From contig DSBZ01000131.1 of NCBI GenBank assembly GCA_011057175.1, positions 1 to 5,012 on the forward strand: a stretch of 5,012 bases of DNA, written 5' to 3'. The DNA comes from Candidatus Acetothermia bacterium. GTDB lineage: Bacteria > Bipolaricaulota > Bipolaricaulia > Bipolaricaulales > Bipolaricaulaceae. The notes beneath the pieces were generated by a model. The model did no database searches. It saw only the letters and a program-made list of their open reading frames with translations, and had not been told where the DNA came from. Position numbers and translations under genes: made by a program. Positions 1 through 5,012 of this stretch are shown here, piece after piece (position 1 is the stretch's first letter; each line of letters opens with the position of its first letter).

Positions 1-41
1 TGACGGAGAGGCCACCGGAGGGTTCCTTTGGAGCTATCTCA

Positions 42-467
42 GTGTAGAAGGAGGAACCCAACCGATGGCCGATGTGAGGATCGGAGTTGGGGATCTTCTG
101 CGCAAGTACCGGGACGACACGCAAGGAGGGCCTGGTCCTCCTTGGGTGGCGAACACGACGGTGGTCGCAGTGGGGGTGACCCAGACCGGAGAGCGGGAGG
201 TCCTGGGGTTCAACGTGGGGGCTGCGGAGAGCTACGGGTTCTGGGTGTCGTTCCTACGGGGACTCTCCGGGATTCAGGCAAGCTTTGTCCGAGGTCCTGG
301 CGGGAGTCTCGAGGGGAAGTACCCCAAGGCAGTCGATGGGCGCTTGACGGGAGCTCCCCCGCAGGAGCCCGAAGTCCCCGCCCTCGGGGTCCCGAAGGAG
401 GTGATCGCCGTCTAGCTCGTCACTTCCGACGAGGAACCCAATCTACACCACTTGTCGGGACGTGACC
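42..467 (+). mobile_element. Internally deleted IS256-family element remnant
   Basis: This stretch looks like both ends and a collapsed middle of an IS256-family insertion sequence. On the left, GTGTAGA (42-48) runs straight into a strong AAGGAGG ribosome-binding site and an ATG at 65. On the right, the transposase frame stops at 415 and is followed by TCTACACCACTTGTCGGGACGTGACC (442-467), which has the look of an IS256-family right end. GTGTAGA on the left and TCTACAC on the right form a 7-bp inverted match. The whole unit is about 0.4 kb, whereas intact IS256-family elements are about 1.3 kb, so most of the transposase is gone. It cannot move by itself. Whether it could be moved in trans is unknown. 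The exact left boundary is uncertain because the match beyond the 7 bp is weak. Confidence 0.55.
65..415 (+). pseudogene. IS256-family (mutator-type) transposase, internally deleted and frameshifted
   Basis: The open frame of 116 codons starts at an ATG with an AAGGAGG site 10 nt upstream. Residues 1-18 (MADVRIGVGDLLRKYRDD) resemble an IS256-type N-terminus. Residues from about 28 (VANTTVVAVGVTQTGEREVLGF, then AESYGFWVSFLRGL) match the central DDE-region segment of the family, which normally lies well over 100 residues downstream. The bulk of the N-terminal domain is therefore deleted. After about position 278 the family-like reading moves to another frame (QALSEVLAGV, about 279-308) and then returns (LEGKYPKAVD, about 308-337), which implies a second deletion and a frameshift. 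The remainder to the stop at 413-415 is not recognisable. The usual length is about 400 residues, so the product cannot be an active transposase. Family assignment rests on remembered motif patterns, not on a search. Confidence 0.7.
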
Positions 468-644
468 CCCTGGCGGGTCGCGTTCCGGCGGAGGTACTTC
501 ACGAGCGCACGCCAGTTGCAGAAGTCGCTCGATGGGTTCCTGAGGTTCTACAACGAGGAGCGACCGCATCAGGGGTACCGGACCCAGGGACGTACCCCGG
601 CGGAGGTGTTCTGGGGACCGGTCGGGTCCGCCAAGGAGGTCTGA
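468..644 (+). pseudogene. C-terminal stub of an IS481/IS3-type DDE transposase (integrase core)
   Basis: The frame ending at the TGA at 642-644 reads WRVAFRRRYFTS, then LDGFLRFYNEERPHQGYR, then TQGRTPAEVF. This is the characteristic end of the retroviral-integrase-like core (rve_3 type) in IS481 and related IS3-type transposases. Only the last 58 or so residues of a protein of roughly 300 are present. The catalytic Asp, Asp and Glu all lie upstream in intact relatives, so none remains. The recognisable part begins immediately after the probable right end of the IS256 remnant, and a potential GTG at 462 is more likely the tail of that IS end than a real start. The bases left of the IS256 remnant (1-41) do not translate into the missing upstream part in any forward frame, so the other half of the gene is not seen here. 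Confidence 0.75.
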
Positions 645-645
645 A

Positions 646-673
646 GTGTCAACAGCATTCCGCTACTGGACAC
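646..673 (+). repeat. Possible right terminal sequence of the IS481-type element
   Basis: Just after the transposase stub stop, GTGTCAACAG is followed by CTACTGGACAC. Short GTGTC and GACAC ends of this kind, close behind the stop codon, are typical of the right end of IS481-type elements. The outer bases form a small imperfect inverted repeat (GTGTCAA against TGGACAC). The matching left end is not in the window, so the boundary cannot be confirmed. There is no T-tract, so it does not look like an intrinsic terminator. Confidence 0.35.
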
Positions 674-674
674 G

Positions 675-752
675 CTAGAGACCTGCTGAACTGGAAGTCC
701 TCGTTTCCGTAACCCGAGCACCTGCTACTGACGGAGTCCCCCCTTGGTTCGG
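675..752. other. Short intergenic spacer between IS debris and the operon's 3' end
   Basis: These bases separate the probable IS481-type end from the stop codon of the last hydrogenase gene. I see no open frame worth calling, no RNA gene, and no convincing GC hairpin followed by a T-tract in the operon's direction. If the operon has an intrinsic terminator, it is not obvious here. It may have been displaced by the insertions, or termination may be factor-dependent. Confidence 0.5.
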
Positions 753-1145
753 TTACTGGACGGTGAGCGCGGCGGAGCTGCGGTCGGTGTCGGAGAGGAG
801 GAAGCCCCCGCTCTCGGCGAGGGCGTCCACTGGGCAGGCGTCCACGCACTGGGCGCAGAACGTGCACCGCGCGACGTGCATCCGGATCTTCTTGGCCTCG
901 GGCAGGAACTCGATCACCTTCGCCGGACAGACCCGGATGCAGAGCTGGCACCCGATGCACTTCTCCCGACTGTAGGCGATCTTCCCCCGGAACCGGGGCG
1001 GCACCGGGACGGGCGGGACGATCGTCGCCTTCCCCTCCTTCACCCGGGAGAGGAACCCGAGCACGGACTTGGGCATGTACTTGGCCGGGAACCGGTTCGT
1101 GGCCGGCTTGGTGAGGAGCTGGGAGAACAGGGTCTTGAGGATCAT
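753..1145 (-). CDS. mbhN: Mbh-type hydrogenase subunit N: NuoI-like two-[4Fe-4S] ferredoxin subunit
   Basis: This 130-residue protein is the electron-input subunit of the complex. It is predicted to sit on the cytoplasmic side and relay electrons from reduced ferredoxin towards the small subunit. Two classic [4Fe-4S] motifs are visible: C63-x2-C66-x2-C69-x3-C73-P and C94-x2-C97-x2-C100-x3-C104-P. The N-terminal stretch KPATNRFPAKYMPKSVLGF (about residues 13-31) fits the NuoI/EchF/MbhN family. Length is close to the usual 130-140 residues of hydrogenase-type NuoI homologues. The ATG at 1145-1143 overlaps the mbhM stop as ATGA. There is no clear Shine-Dalgarno, so translation probably depends on reinitiation after mbhM. 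The frame is open far upstream (to about 2243), but that extension runs through mbhM in another frame and is not part of the gene. This is the last gene of the operon. The final 12 or so residues, rich in Ser and Ala, are not recognisably conserved. Confidence 0.88.
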   Translation of the reverse strand: MILKTLFSQLLTKPATNRFPAKYMPKSVLGFLSRVKEGKATIVPPVPVPPRFRGKIAYSREKCIGCQLCIRVCPAKVIEFLPEAKKIRMHVARCTFCAQCVDACPVDALAESGGFLLSDTDRSSAALTVQ

Positions 1146-2134
1146 CCGGCCACCATCCGGTCGAGCACAAGGAGCACGAGCCCCGCCACGGCCACGGCGG
1201 TGATCTGGAGCCAGAACCCGCGCGCCACCTGGTCGATCTTGAGCCGGGCCATCGCCACGCGCACCGTGGTCACGGCGGCGAACATCACGACAAAGATCTT
1301 GAGCAAGTGGAAGGCGAGGTCCACCGCCTGGGCCCCCGCCCCGGAGAGGCCGAGGAGACCAGCGATCCCGTACGGGACAAACAGGGTCACGACGAGGGCG
1401 GCCATGGCGATCGTCTTCGCCGCGTCGGCGAGGTAGAAGAGGGCGAGGTACGTCCCGGAGTACTCGACCATCAAGCCCCCGGCGATCTCCGTCTCCGCCT
1501 CGGGGATGTCGAACGGGATCTTGGAGAGCTCGGCCGGGGTCACGATGAGAAGACACGCGGCGAGGATCGCCAGGCCGATCACCCCGAGCGGCCCCACCTG
1601 CCCCCACAGGGGAGAGGCGGCGATCGCCGCAAGCGAGAACGCGGGGCTCCCGCCCAGGGTCGCCAGCCGCCACGCCACGCCGACCACGGCCACCGCAAGC
1701 GGGAACTCGTAGGACATCAACATGACGATCTCTCGTTGAGCTCCCACCGTGGCGAGCGGGGATCCGGACGCGAACCCGCCGAGGGCCATCGCGAGGGCGG
1801 GTACGGCGAGGAGGTAGAGGACGAGGATCGCGTCCCCGTAGCGCCCGAGCACCGCGGGGAACGGCCCCCAGGGGAGATAGAGGAGGACCGTGAACGAGGC
1901 CACCACGGCCAAGAACGGCATCGCCTTGAACAACCATCCCACAGCATCGCGCGGGACCACGCTCTCCTTCACGAGGAGCTTCCCCACGTCGAGGAACGGC
2001 TGCCGCAAGGGGGGGCCGATCCGCGCCTGCATCCTGGCGGCGAGCTTGCGGTCGAACCCCTTGTAGACGAGCCCGAGGAGCCCGCCCCCGACGAGCACCG
2101 CCGCCGCCTGCCACAGGAGGTGGAGACCGGTCAC
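1142..2134 (-). CDS. mbhM: Mbh-type hydrogenase subunit M: NuoH-like membrane anchor
   Basis: This 330-residue integral membrane protein is the homologue of NuoH/EchB. It docks the hydrophilic hydrogenase arm to the membrane and carries the start of the ion-translocation path. Family motifs are clear: ARMQARIGPPLRQPFLDVGKLLVKE (about residues 33-57), GAQREIVMLMSYEFPL (131-146) and PFDIPEAETEIAGG followed by MVEYSG (207-227), whose acidic residues belong to the conserved charged loop and channel of this family. About eight hydrophobic segments alternate along the chain, including residues 9-23, 72-88, 101-120, 144-160, 183-200, 238-260, 275-292 and 309-325. The start is GTG, chosen because it overlaps the mbhL stop as GTGA and has a GGAGGT site five bases upstream. 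The open frame continues beyond it antiparallel in context, within mbhL. Length fits the family (about 320-330 residues). Its TGA overlaps the mbhN ATG. Confidence 0.9.
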   Translation of the reverse strand: MTGLHLLWQAAAVLVGGGLLGLVYKGFDRKLAARMQARIGPPLRQPFLDVGKLLVKESVVPRDAVGWLFKAMPFLAVVASFTVLLYLPWGPFPAVLGRYGDAILVLYLLAVPALAMALGGFASGSPLATVGAQREIVMLMSYEFPLAVAVVGVAWRLATLGGSPAFSLAAIAASPLWGQVGPLGVIGLAILAACLLIVTPAELSKIPFDIPEAETEIAGGLMVEYSGTYLALFYLADAAKTIAMAALVVTLFVPYGIAGLLGLSGAGAQAVDLAFHLLKIFVVMFAAVTTVRVAMARLKIDQVARGFWLQITAVAVAGLVLLVLDRMVAG

Positions 2135-3393
2135 AGCCCACCTCCGTGACGGGTGACGGGGGACGGGTGACCGGTAAGGCGCTCCGTCTTCTCCCGCGAC
2201 AGGCGGAGGAGGTCCTCCTTGAGGAGCGTCGCCGGGGAGCCATCGCGCACCATGTGCACGCGGTCCATGCAGCAGATGCAGGGGTCGATCGAGGCGGCGA
2301 TGATGGGGATGTCGGCGATCTCCTGGTCCGCGAACATCGGGACCCAGCTCATGAGGTTCGAGTACGTCGGCGCCTTCACCTTCCAGGCGACCGGCTCCTC
2401 GACCCCGGCCTCGAGGCGGATGTAGTGGATGACCTCGCCCCGGGGGGCCTCGTGCCAGCCCAAGCCCTCGCCCTCGGCCTTCTTGAGGTGGGCGAGGAGC
2501 GCAGGGATCTTGGGGAACGAGGTGATCTCCCCCTCGGGCATCTCGTACAGGCACGTCTCGATCAGGTCGAGGGACTGGCCGACCTCGAGCAGCCGCACCA
2601 CGGCCTTGTCGTACACGTCGCCCCTGGGCTCGAGGCCCCAGTCCCGGGGGGTGATCGCCTTGACCCCGAGCTCCCCGTACACGAGGTACGGCCGGTCCTG
2701 GCGCACGTCCTTGCTCAATCCCGACGCCCGGGCGGTGGGCCCGACCGCGCACAAGAGGTCGGCCTCCTCGGGGGTGAGGACGCCCACGTCCCGCGTCCGC
2801 GCCGCCACCGACGGGTCGCGGAGGAACGCGTCGACGAGCTCCTCGAGGAGCCCCCGGTAGTAGCGGATCATCGCCTCAACCTTCGGGATCTGCTCCGGGG
2901 AGATGTCCCGCCGCACCCCGCCGTAGATGGGGATCGCGTAGTCGATCCGGTTCCCCGAGAGCTCCTCCAGGATGTCCAGGACCTGCTCCCGCACCTTCCA
3001 CGTGAGGTGGAGCAGCGTGTCGAACCCGAGCTCGTGGGCCGCGACCCCGGCCCAGAGGAGGTGGGAATGGATCCGCTCCAGTTCGGAGAAGATCACGCGC
3101 AGGTACTGGGCGCGGGGCGGGACCTCGATCCCCGCCGCCCGCTCCACGGCGAGGGTGATCGCAATGGGGTGGGAGATCGAGCAGATCCCGCAGATCCGCT
3201 CGGAGAGGTACAGGGTCTGGATCAGGTTCCGGCGCATCCCCATGAACTCGATCCCGCGGTGGGCGAACCCGGCGCGAACGTCCACGGCCCGGATCCGCTC
3301 CCCCTCGACTTGGAACGTGAACCGGACCGGCTCCTTGAGGGCGGGATGGATCGGGCCGATCGGAATCTCGTACACGTTCTGGGTCTCAGGCAT
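2131..3393 (-). CDS. mbhL: Mbh-type [NiFe] hydrogenase large (catalytic) subunit, NuoD-like
   Basis: This 420-residue protein is the catalytic subunit that would reduce protons to H2 (or the reverse) at a Ni-Fe centre. The N-terminal metal motif is RICGIC, with C68 and C71. The C-terminal motif is DPCICCMDR, with C372 and C375. All four Ni-Fe ligands are thus present, unlike NuoD, FpoD or the sulfur-reducing Mbx/Mbs type. GFAHRGIEF (42-50) is the conserved N-terminal segment of the NuoD/large-subunit family. Length is close to the roughly 420 residues of MbhL-type proteins. The ATG at 3393 has GGGAGGGG four bases upstream and overlaps the mbhK stop by 8 nt. Two oddities are visible. There is an extra cysteine, C374, beside C375. 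The last ten or so residues (GHPSPVTRHG) are encoded by a 7-bp repeat. Forty-two residues follow MDR378, and whether they are cleaved by a maturation protease is unknown. No such protease is in this window. Confidence 0.93.
   Translation of the reverse strand: MPETQNVYEIPIGPIHPALKEPVRFTFQVEGERIRAVDVRAGFAHRGIEFMGMRRNLIQTLYLSERICGICSISHPIAITLAVERAAGIEVPPRAQYLRVIFSELERIHSHLLWAGVAAHELGFDTLLHLTWKVREQVLDILEELSGNRIDYAIPIYGGVRRDISPEQIPKVEAMIRYYRGLLEELVDAFLRDPSVAARTRDVGVLTPEEADLLCAVGPTARASGLSKDVRQDRPYLVYGELGVKAITPRDWGLEPRGDVYDKAVVRLLEVGQSLDLIETCLYEMPEGEITSFPKIPALLAHLKKAEGEGLGWHEAPRGEVIHYIRLEAGVEEPVAWKVKAPTYSNLMSWVPMFADQEIADIPIIAASIDPCICCMDRVHMVRDGSPATLLKEDLLRLSREKTERLTGHPSPVTRHGGGL
2140..2145 (-). promoter_or_regulatory. 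Ribosome-binding site for mbhM that fixes a GTG start
   Basis: GGAGGT on the minus strand lies five bases before the GTG at 2134-2132. It is the only good start signal near the mbhL/mbhM junction and decides in favour of GTG over an upstream start. It lies inside the last codons of mbhL and directly abuts the heptanucleotide repeat at 2146-2173. Confidence 0.75.
2146..2173. repeat. Four-copy heptanucleotide tandem repeat at the 3' end of mbhL
   Basis: On the + strand the four consecutive 7-mers are GTGACGG, GTGACGG, GGGACGG and GTGACCG. The first two are identical and each of the others differs by one base. The repeat is inside the coding region of mbhL, supplies its last residues before HGGGL or so, and ends right at the ribosome-binding site of mbhM. 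Because 7 is not a multiple of 3, gain or loss of one unit would shift the mbhL reading frame. Confidence 0.7.
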
Positions 3394-3904
3394 CCTTCCC
3401 CTCCCATTCCACCATCCGCTTCACGTGGCGGGCCGTCTCGGGATCGTCCTTCCGCCACGGATGGCCAGTGAACCCGTCGGGGAGGAAGACGTGGGCCGTG
3501 GACGGGATCCCAGTGAAGTGGATCCCGAGGAACTCGATCTTCTCCCGTTCGGTTGTCTCCGCGCCGGGGAGGATCCCGCAGATCGAGGGGACGGTGGGGT
3601 CGGAGGCGGGGACGCCCACCCGCAGGGTGACCATGACCTCGCCCCCCGGGGTCCCGTACCCGACGGCGAAGTGGTAGAGGAGCTCGATCTCCTCTCCCTT
3701 GTCCCGGCCGGAGATGATCGAGATGTGCAGGGGGCCTGCAGCCTTGAGCGCCGCCACCACAGGGACGAGCCCTTCGCGGGACACGTCGACCCACAGCTCG
3801 GGGACCTCGACCCGCGTCCGCACCCCCACCGGCCGGGGCCGGAGCTCCGCTTGGAGGCCCGGCACGGCGGACACGAGCGCCTTCTTGACCTGATCGGCCG
3901 TCAT
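3386..3904 (-). CDS. mbhK: Mbh-type hydrogenase subunit K: NuoC-like subunit
   Basis: This 172-residue soluble protein is the homologue of the complex I 30-kDa subunit (NuoC/EchD). It packs against the large and small subunits in the hydrophilic arm and has no cofactor of its own. Visible family features are HISIISGRDKGEEIELLYHF (60-79), PSICGILPGAETTEREKIEFLGIHFTGIP (106-134), which corresponds to the complex I 30-kDa signature, and LPDGFTGHPWRKD (141-153). Length matches the roughly 170 residues expected for MbhK. The ATG at 3904-3902 overlaps the mbhJ stop as ATGA and has a purine-rich GGGGGAG upstream, so it is preferred over the longer open frame that reaches back to about 4075 inside mbhJ. 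The gene overlaps mbhL by 8 nt. C109 is not part of any recognised cluster motif. Confidence 0.88.
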   Translation of the reverse strand: MTADQVKKALVSAVPGLQAELRPRPVGVRTRVEVPELWVDVSREGLVPVVAALKAAGPLHISIISGRDKGEEIELLYHFAVGYGTPGGEVMVTLRVGVPASDPTVPSICGILPGAETTEREKIEFLGIHFTGIPSTAHVFLPDGFTGHPWRKDDPETARHVKRMVEWEGKDA

Positions 3905-4332
3905 CGCTTCTCCCCCGCGAGCTCCTCGAGCTTCGCCACCGCGGTCACGACACCGTGGATGATCGCCTCCGGCCGCGGTGGGCACCCCGGGACGTAGACG
4001 TCCACAGGGACGATCTCGTCCACCGGGCCGACCACGTTGTAGCTCTCGTAGAACACGCCCGAGGTCGACCCGCACCCGCCGACCACGACCACGGCCTTGG
4101 GATCAGGGGTCTGCTCGTAGACCCGCTTGAGGCGCTCGGCCATCGGCCGCGTCACCGGGCCCGTGACAAGGAGGGCGTCGGCGTGGCGCGGGGTGCCGAC
4201 GAGCTTGATCCCGAACCGCTCCACGTCGTAGCGCGGGGTGAGGGCGGCCACGATCTCGATGTCGCAGCCGTTGCACGATCCCGTCGCGATGTGGAACACC
4301 CACAGCGCCCGCTTGAACGACGACAGGCCCAT
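3901..4332 (-). CDS. mbhJ: Mbh-type [NiFe] hydrogenase small subunit, NuoB-like
   Basis: This 143-residue protein is the small subunit that holds the single [4Fe-4S] cluster next to the Ni-Fe site, equivalent to N2 of complex I. Four cysteines in the expected pattern are visible: C20 and C23 in GSCNGCDIE, C87 in GGCGST and C117 in PGCPPRPE. The CxGC arrangement is that of group 4 hydrogenases, whereas NuoB has adjacent cysteines at this place. No twin-arginine signal is present, as expected for a cytoplasm-facing small subunit of this group. It lacks the extra C-terminal cluster domain of uptake hydrogenases. The ATG lies one base after the stop of mbhI (TGA-G-ATG), and only a weak G-rich stretch precedes it, so coupling to mbhI is likely. 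The stop overlaps the ATG of mbhK as ATGA. Confidence 0.92.
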   Translation of the reverse strand: MGLSSFKRALWVFHIATGSCNGCDIEIVAALTPRYDVERFGIKLVGTPRHADALLVTGPVTRPMAERLKRVYEQTPDPKAVVVVGGCGSTSGVFYESYNVVGPVDEIVPVDVYVPGCPPRPEAIIHGVVTAVAKLEELAGEKR

Positions 4333-4333
4333 C

Positions 4334-4660
4334 TCAGCCCCCCAGGAGGGCGATCAGGAACGCGATCGCCAGCATCACGATCAGCCATGCCACGTAGTCG
4401 CCGATGAACCCGGTGTGGAACGCGCGCAGCCGCTCCATGTACGGCCGCAAGCCCTCCACGAACCCCCAGTAGAGGTGCTGCCCCCCCACGCGGGCCCCGT
4501 CCCTCCTCTCCCCGGACAGGAAGGGGAGGACCTGCTCGGTATCGCGGTGGTAGCCCTTCCGGCCGCGGGACCAGACGAGGAAGGAGAGGAGGACCACCCC
4601 CGCTGCCGCCGCGAGCCAGGGGAGCGGACTCCAGAAGCCGTGCCCGGTGAGGAGGGTCAT
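4334..4660 (-). CDS. mbhI: Mbh subunit I: small two-helix membrane protein related to the NuoL C-terminus
   Basis: This 108-residue protein has a hydrophobic segment near the N-terminus (about residues 13-26, LPWLAAAAGVVLLSFLVW region) and another at the C-terminus (about 87-107, VAWLIVMLAIAFLIALLGG). Between them is a charged soluble linker containing GFVEGLRPYMERLRAFHTGFIGDYV. In Mbh complexes the equivalent gene between mbhH and mbhJ encodes MbhI, which resembles the C-terminal lateral-helix extension of NuoL and ties the antiporter module to the hydrogenase module. The match here rests on position, size and topology, plus the YMERLRAFHTGFIGDYV-type stretch that resembles NuoL/HyfB-type tails. 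I have no catalytic residues to point to. The ATG at 4660-4658 overlaps the mbhH stop as ATGA. A longer start 14 codons upstream exists, but it would lie inside mbhH and lacks support. Confidence 0.7.
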   Translation of the reverse strand: MTLLTGHGFWSPLPWLAAAAGVVLLSFLVWSRGRKGYHRDTEQVLPFLSGERRDGARVGGQHLYWGFVEGLRPYMERLRAFHTGFIGDYVAWLIVMLAIAFLIALLGG

Positions 4661-5012
4661 CGCCCAAACACCGCCTGGAGGTAGAGGTCGCGGCCCTTCC
4701 ACAAGGCGTCCGCCGCCGGCGCGACGAGGTGCCGGACGACGGGCTCGGGGAACAGGCCCAGGGCGAGAACCCCCACGGCGAGGACGCCCATCGCCACGAG
4801 CATCGGGACCGGGACGGGGTCGGCCTTCCCTAGACTCGGCCCGAGGAATGCCCCCTGGAACGCGCGCACGAACACAGCCAGGAGGAGGATCGAGGCCAGG
4901 ATCGCGAGCGCGGACAGGATCGGGGAGAGGGCGAAGCTCGACTGGTAGATCATGAGCTTGGAGGCGAACCCGTTGAGGGGCGGGATCCCGGCCAGGGCGA
5001 GCGAGCCCAACA
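4657..5012 (-). CDS. mbhH: Mbh subunit H: Mrp/NuoL-type antiporter-like membrane subunit, C-terminal part only
   Basis: Only the last 117 codons are in the window; the 5' part runs off the right edge. The fragment opens with LGSLALAGIPPLNGFASK, the highly conserved motif of the proton-conducting antiporter family (NuoL/M/N, MrpA/D, HyfB), here including the lysine at the end of the motif, which belongs to the ion path. Two further hydrophobic segments follow (about fragment residues 31-51 and 69-87, ILSALAILASILLLAVFV and MLVAMGVLAVGVLALGLF). Intact family members are about 480-510 residues, so roughly three quarters are missing from view. Position directly upstream of mbhI and mbhJ indicates the MbhH/MrpD-type pump subunit. 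The TTG visible at 5010-5008 is an internal leucine and not a start. Confidence 0.85.
   Translation of the reverse strand, partial: LGSLALAGIPPLNGFASKLMIYQSSFALSPILSALAILASILLLAVFVRAFQGAFLGPSLGKADPVPVPMLVAMGVLAVGVLALGLFPEPVVRHLVAPAADALWKGRDLYLQAVFGR

Noticed and set aside
51..441. Direct repeat GAGGAACCCAA at 51-61 and 431-441, flanking the IS256 remnant
   Set aside because: An 11-bp match is expected a few times by chance in 5 kb, a near copy (GAGGAACCCGA) also occurs within mbhN, and it lies inside the element ends, so it is not a target-site duplication.
663..761. Recurring TACTGGAC-like words near 665, 726 and 755
   Set aside because: They are short, unevenly spaced and not identical, and one contains the mbhN stop codon. 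They do not form a convincing array or operator set.
1146..2243. Long in-frame upstream extension of mbhN on the minus strand
   Set aside because: It overlaps the whole of mbhM in another frame and gives an Arg-rich, low-complexity translation. The ATG at 1145 in the ATGA overlap gives the family's normal length.
2135..2752. Upstream extension of mbhM into mbhL on the minus strand
   Set aside because: It is the alternative frame of mbhL. The GTG at 2134 with GGAGGT five bases before it gives the expected NuoH-like N-terminus and length.
2146..3471. Open frame of about 441 codons on the + strand opposite mbhL and mbhK
   Set aside because: It is antisense to two genes with clear family motifs, its translation is rich in Arg, Asp, Gly, Pro and Leu with no recognisable motif, and long antisense frames are common in GC-rich coding DNA.
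1..5012. CRISPR arrays, tRNA or rRNA genes, riboswitches
   Set aside because: No regularly spaced repeats, no tRNA-like or rRNA-like stretch, and no leader region are visible. The operon's promoter lies beyond the right edge.

Overview
The window is GC-rich bacterial-looking DNA in two parts. Positions 1 to about 674 are a scrapyard of insertion-sequence remnants on the + strand. Positions 753 to 5012 are a tightly packed minus-strand operon for a membrane-bound, energy-converting [NiFe] hydrogenase (group 4, Mbh type). The region 675-752 separates them and shows no gene. The organism cannot be named from this sequence. The high GC, Shine-Dalgarno sites and IS256/IS481-type remnants suggest a bacterium. 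An anaerobic or thermophilic lineage using low-potential ferredoxin (for example Bipolaricaulota/Acetothermia) is a guess only.

Read in the direction of transcription (right to left), the operon is: a Mrp/NuoL-type antiporter subunit cut by the window edge (mbhH, 4657-5012), a small two-helix membrane protein (mbhI, 4334-4660), the hydrogenase small subunit (mbhJ, NuoB-like, 3901-4332), a NuoC-like subunit (mbhK, 3386-3904), the [NiFe] large subunit (mbhL, NuoD-like, 2131-3393), a NuoH-like membrane anchor (mbhM, 1142-2134) and a two-cluster ferredoxin-like subunit (mbhN, NuoI-like, 753-1145). This H-I-J-K-L-M-N order is that of archaeal mbh operons. It differs from ech, mbx and nuo. Every junction is an overlap of 4 or 8 nt or a 1-nt gap, so translation is probably coupled throughout.

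The genes fit one machine. MbhN takes electrons from reduced ferredoxin and passes them through its two [4Fe-4S] clusters to the proximal cluster of MbhJ. From there they reach the Ni-Fe site of MbhL, where protons become H2. MbhM and the antiporter-like subunits MbhH and MbhI would couple this to H+ or Na+ movement. All four Ni-Fe cysteines are present in MbhL (C68, C71, C372, C375), which favours a true hydrogenase over a Nuo, Fpo or Mbx/Mbs relative. The usual Mrp-like mbhA-G genes, the promoter and maturation genes would lie beyond the right edge or elsewhere.

The left part holds an internally deleted, frameshifted IS256-family transposase remnant that keeps its ribosome-binding site, start and probable right end. 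It abuts the C-terminal stub of an IS481/IS3-type DDE transposase, and the junction looks like an old insertion of one element into the other. Nothing here amounts to a clearly undescribed system. The most curious local details are a four-copy heptanucleotide repeat that forms the C-terminal tail of MbhL next to the mbhM ribosome-binding site, and the layered IS debris at the 3' end of the operon.
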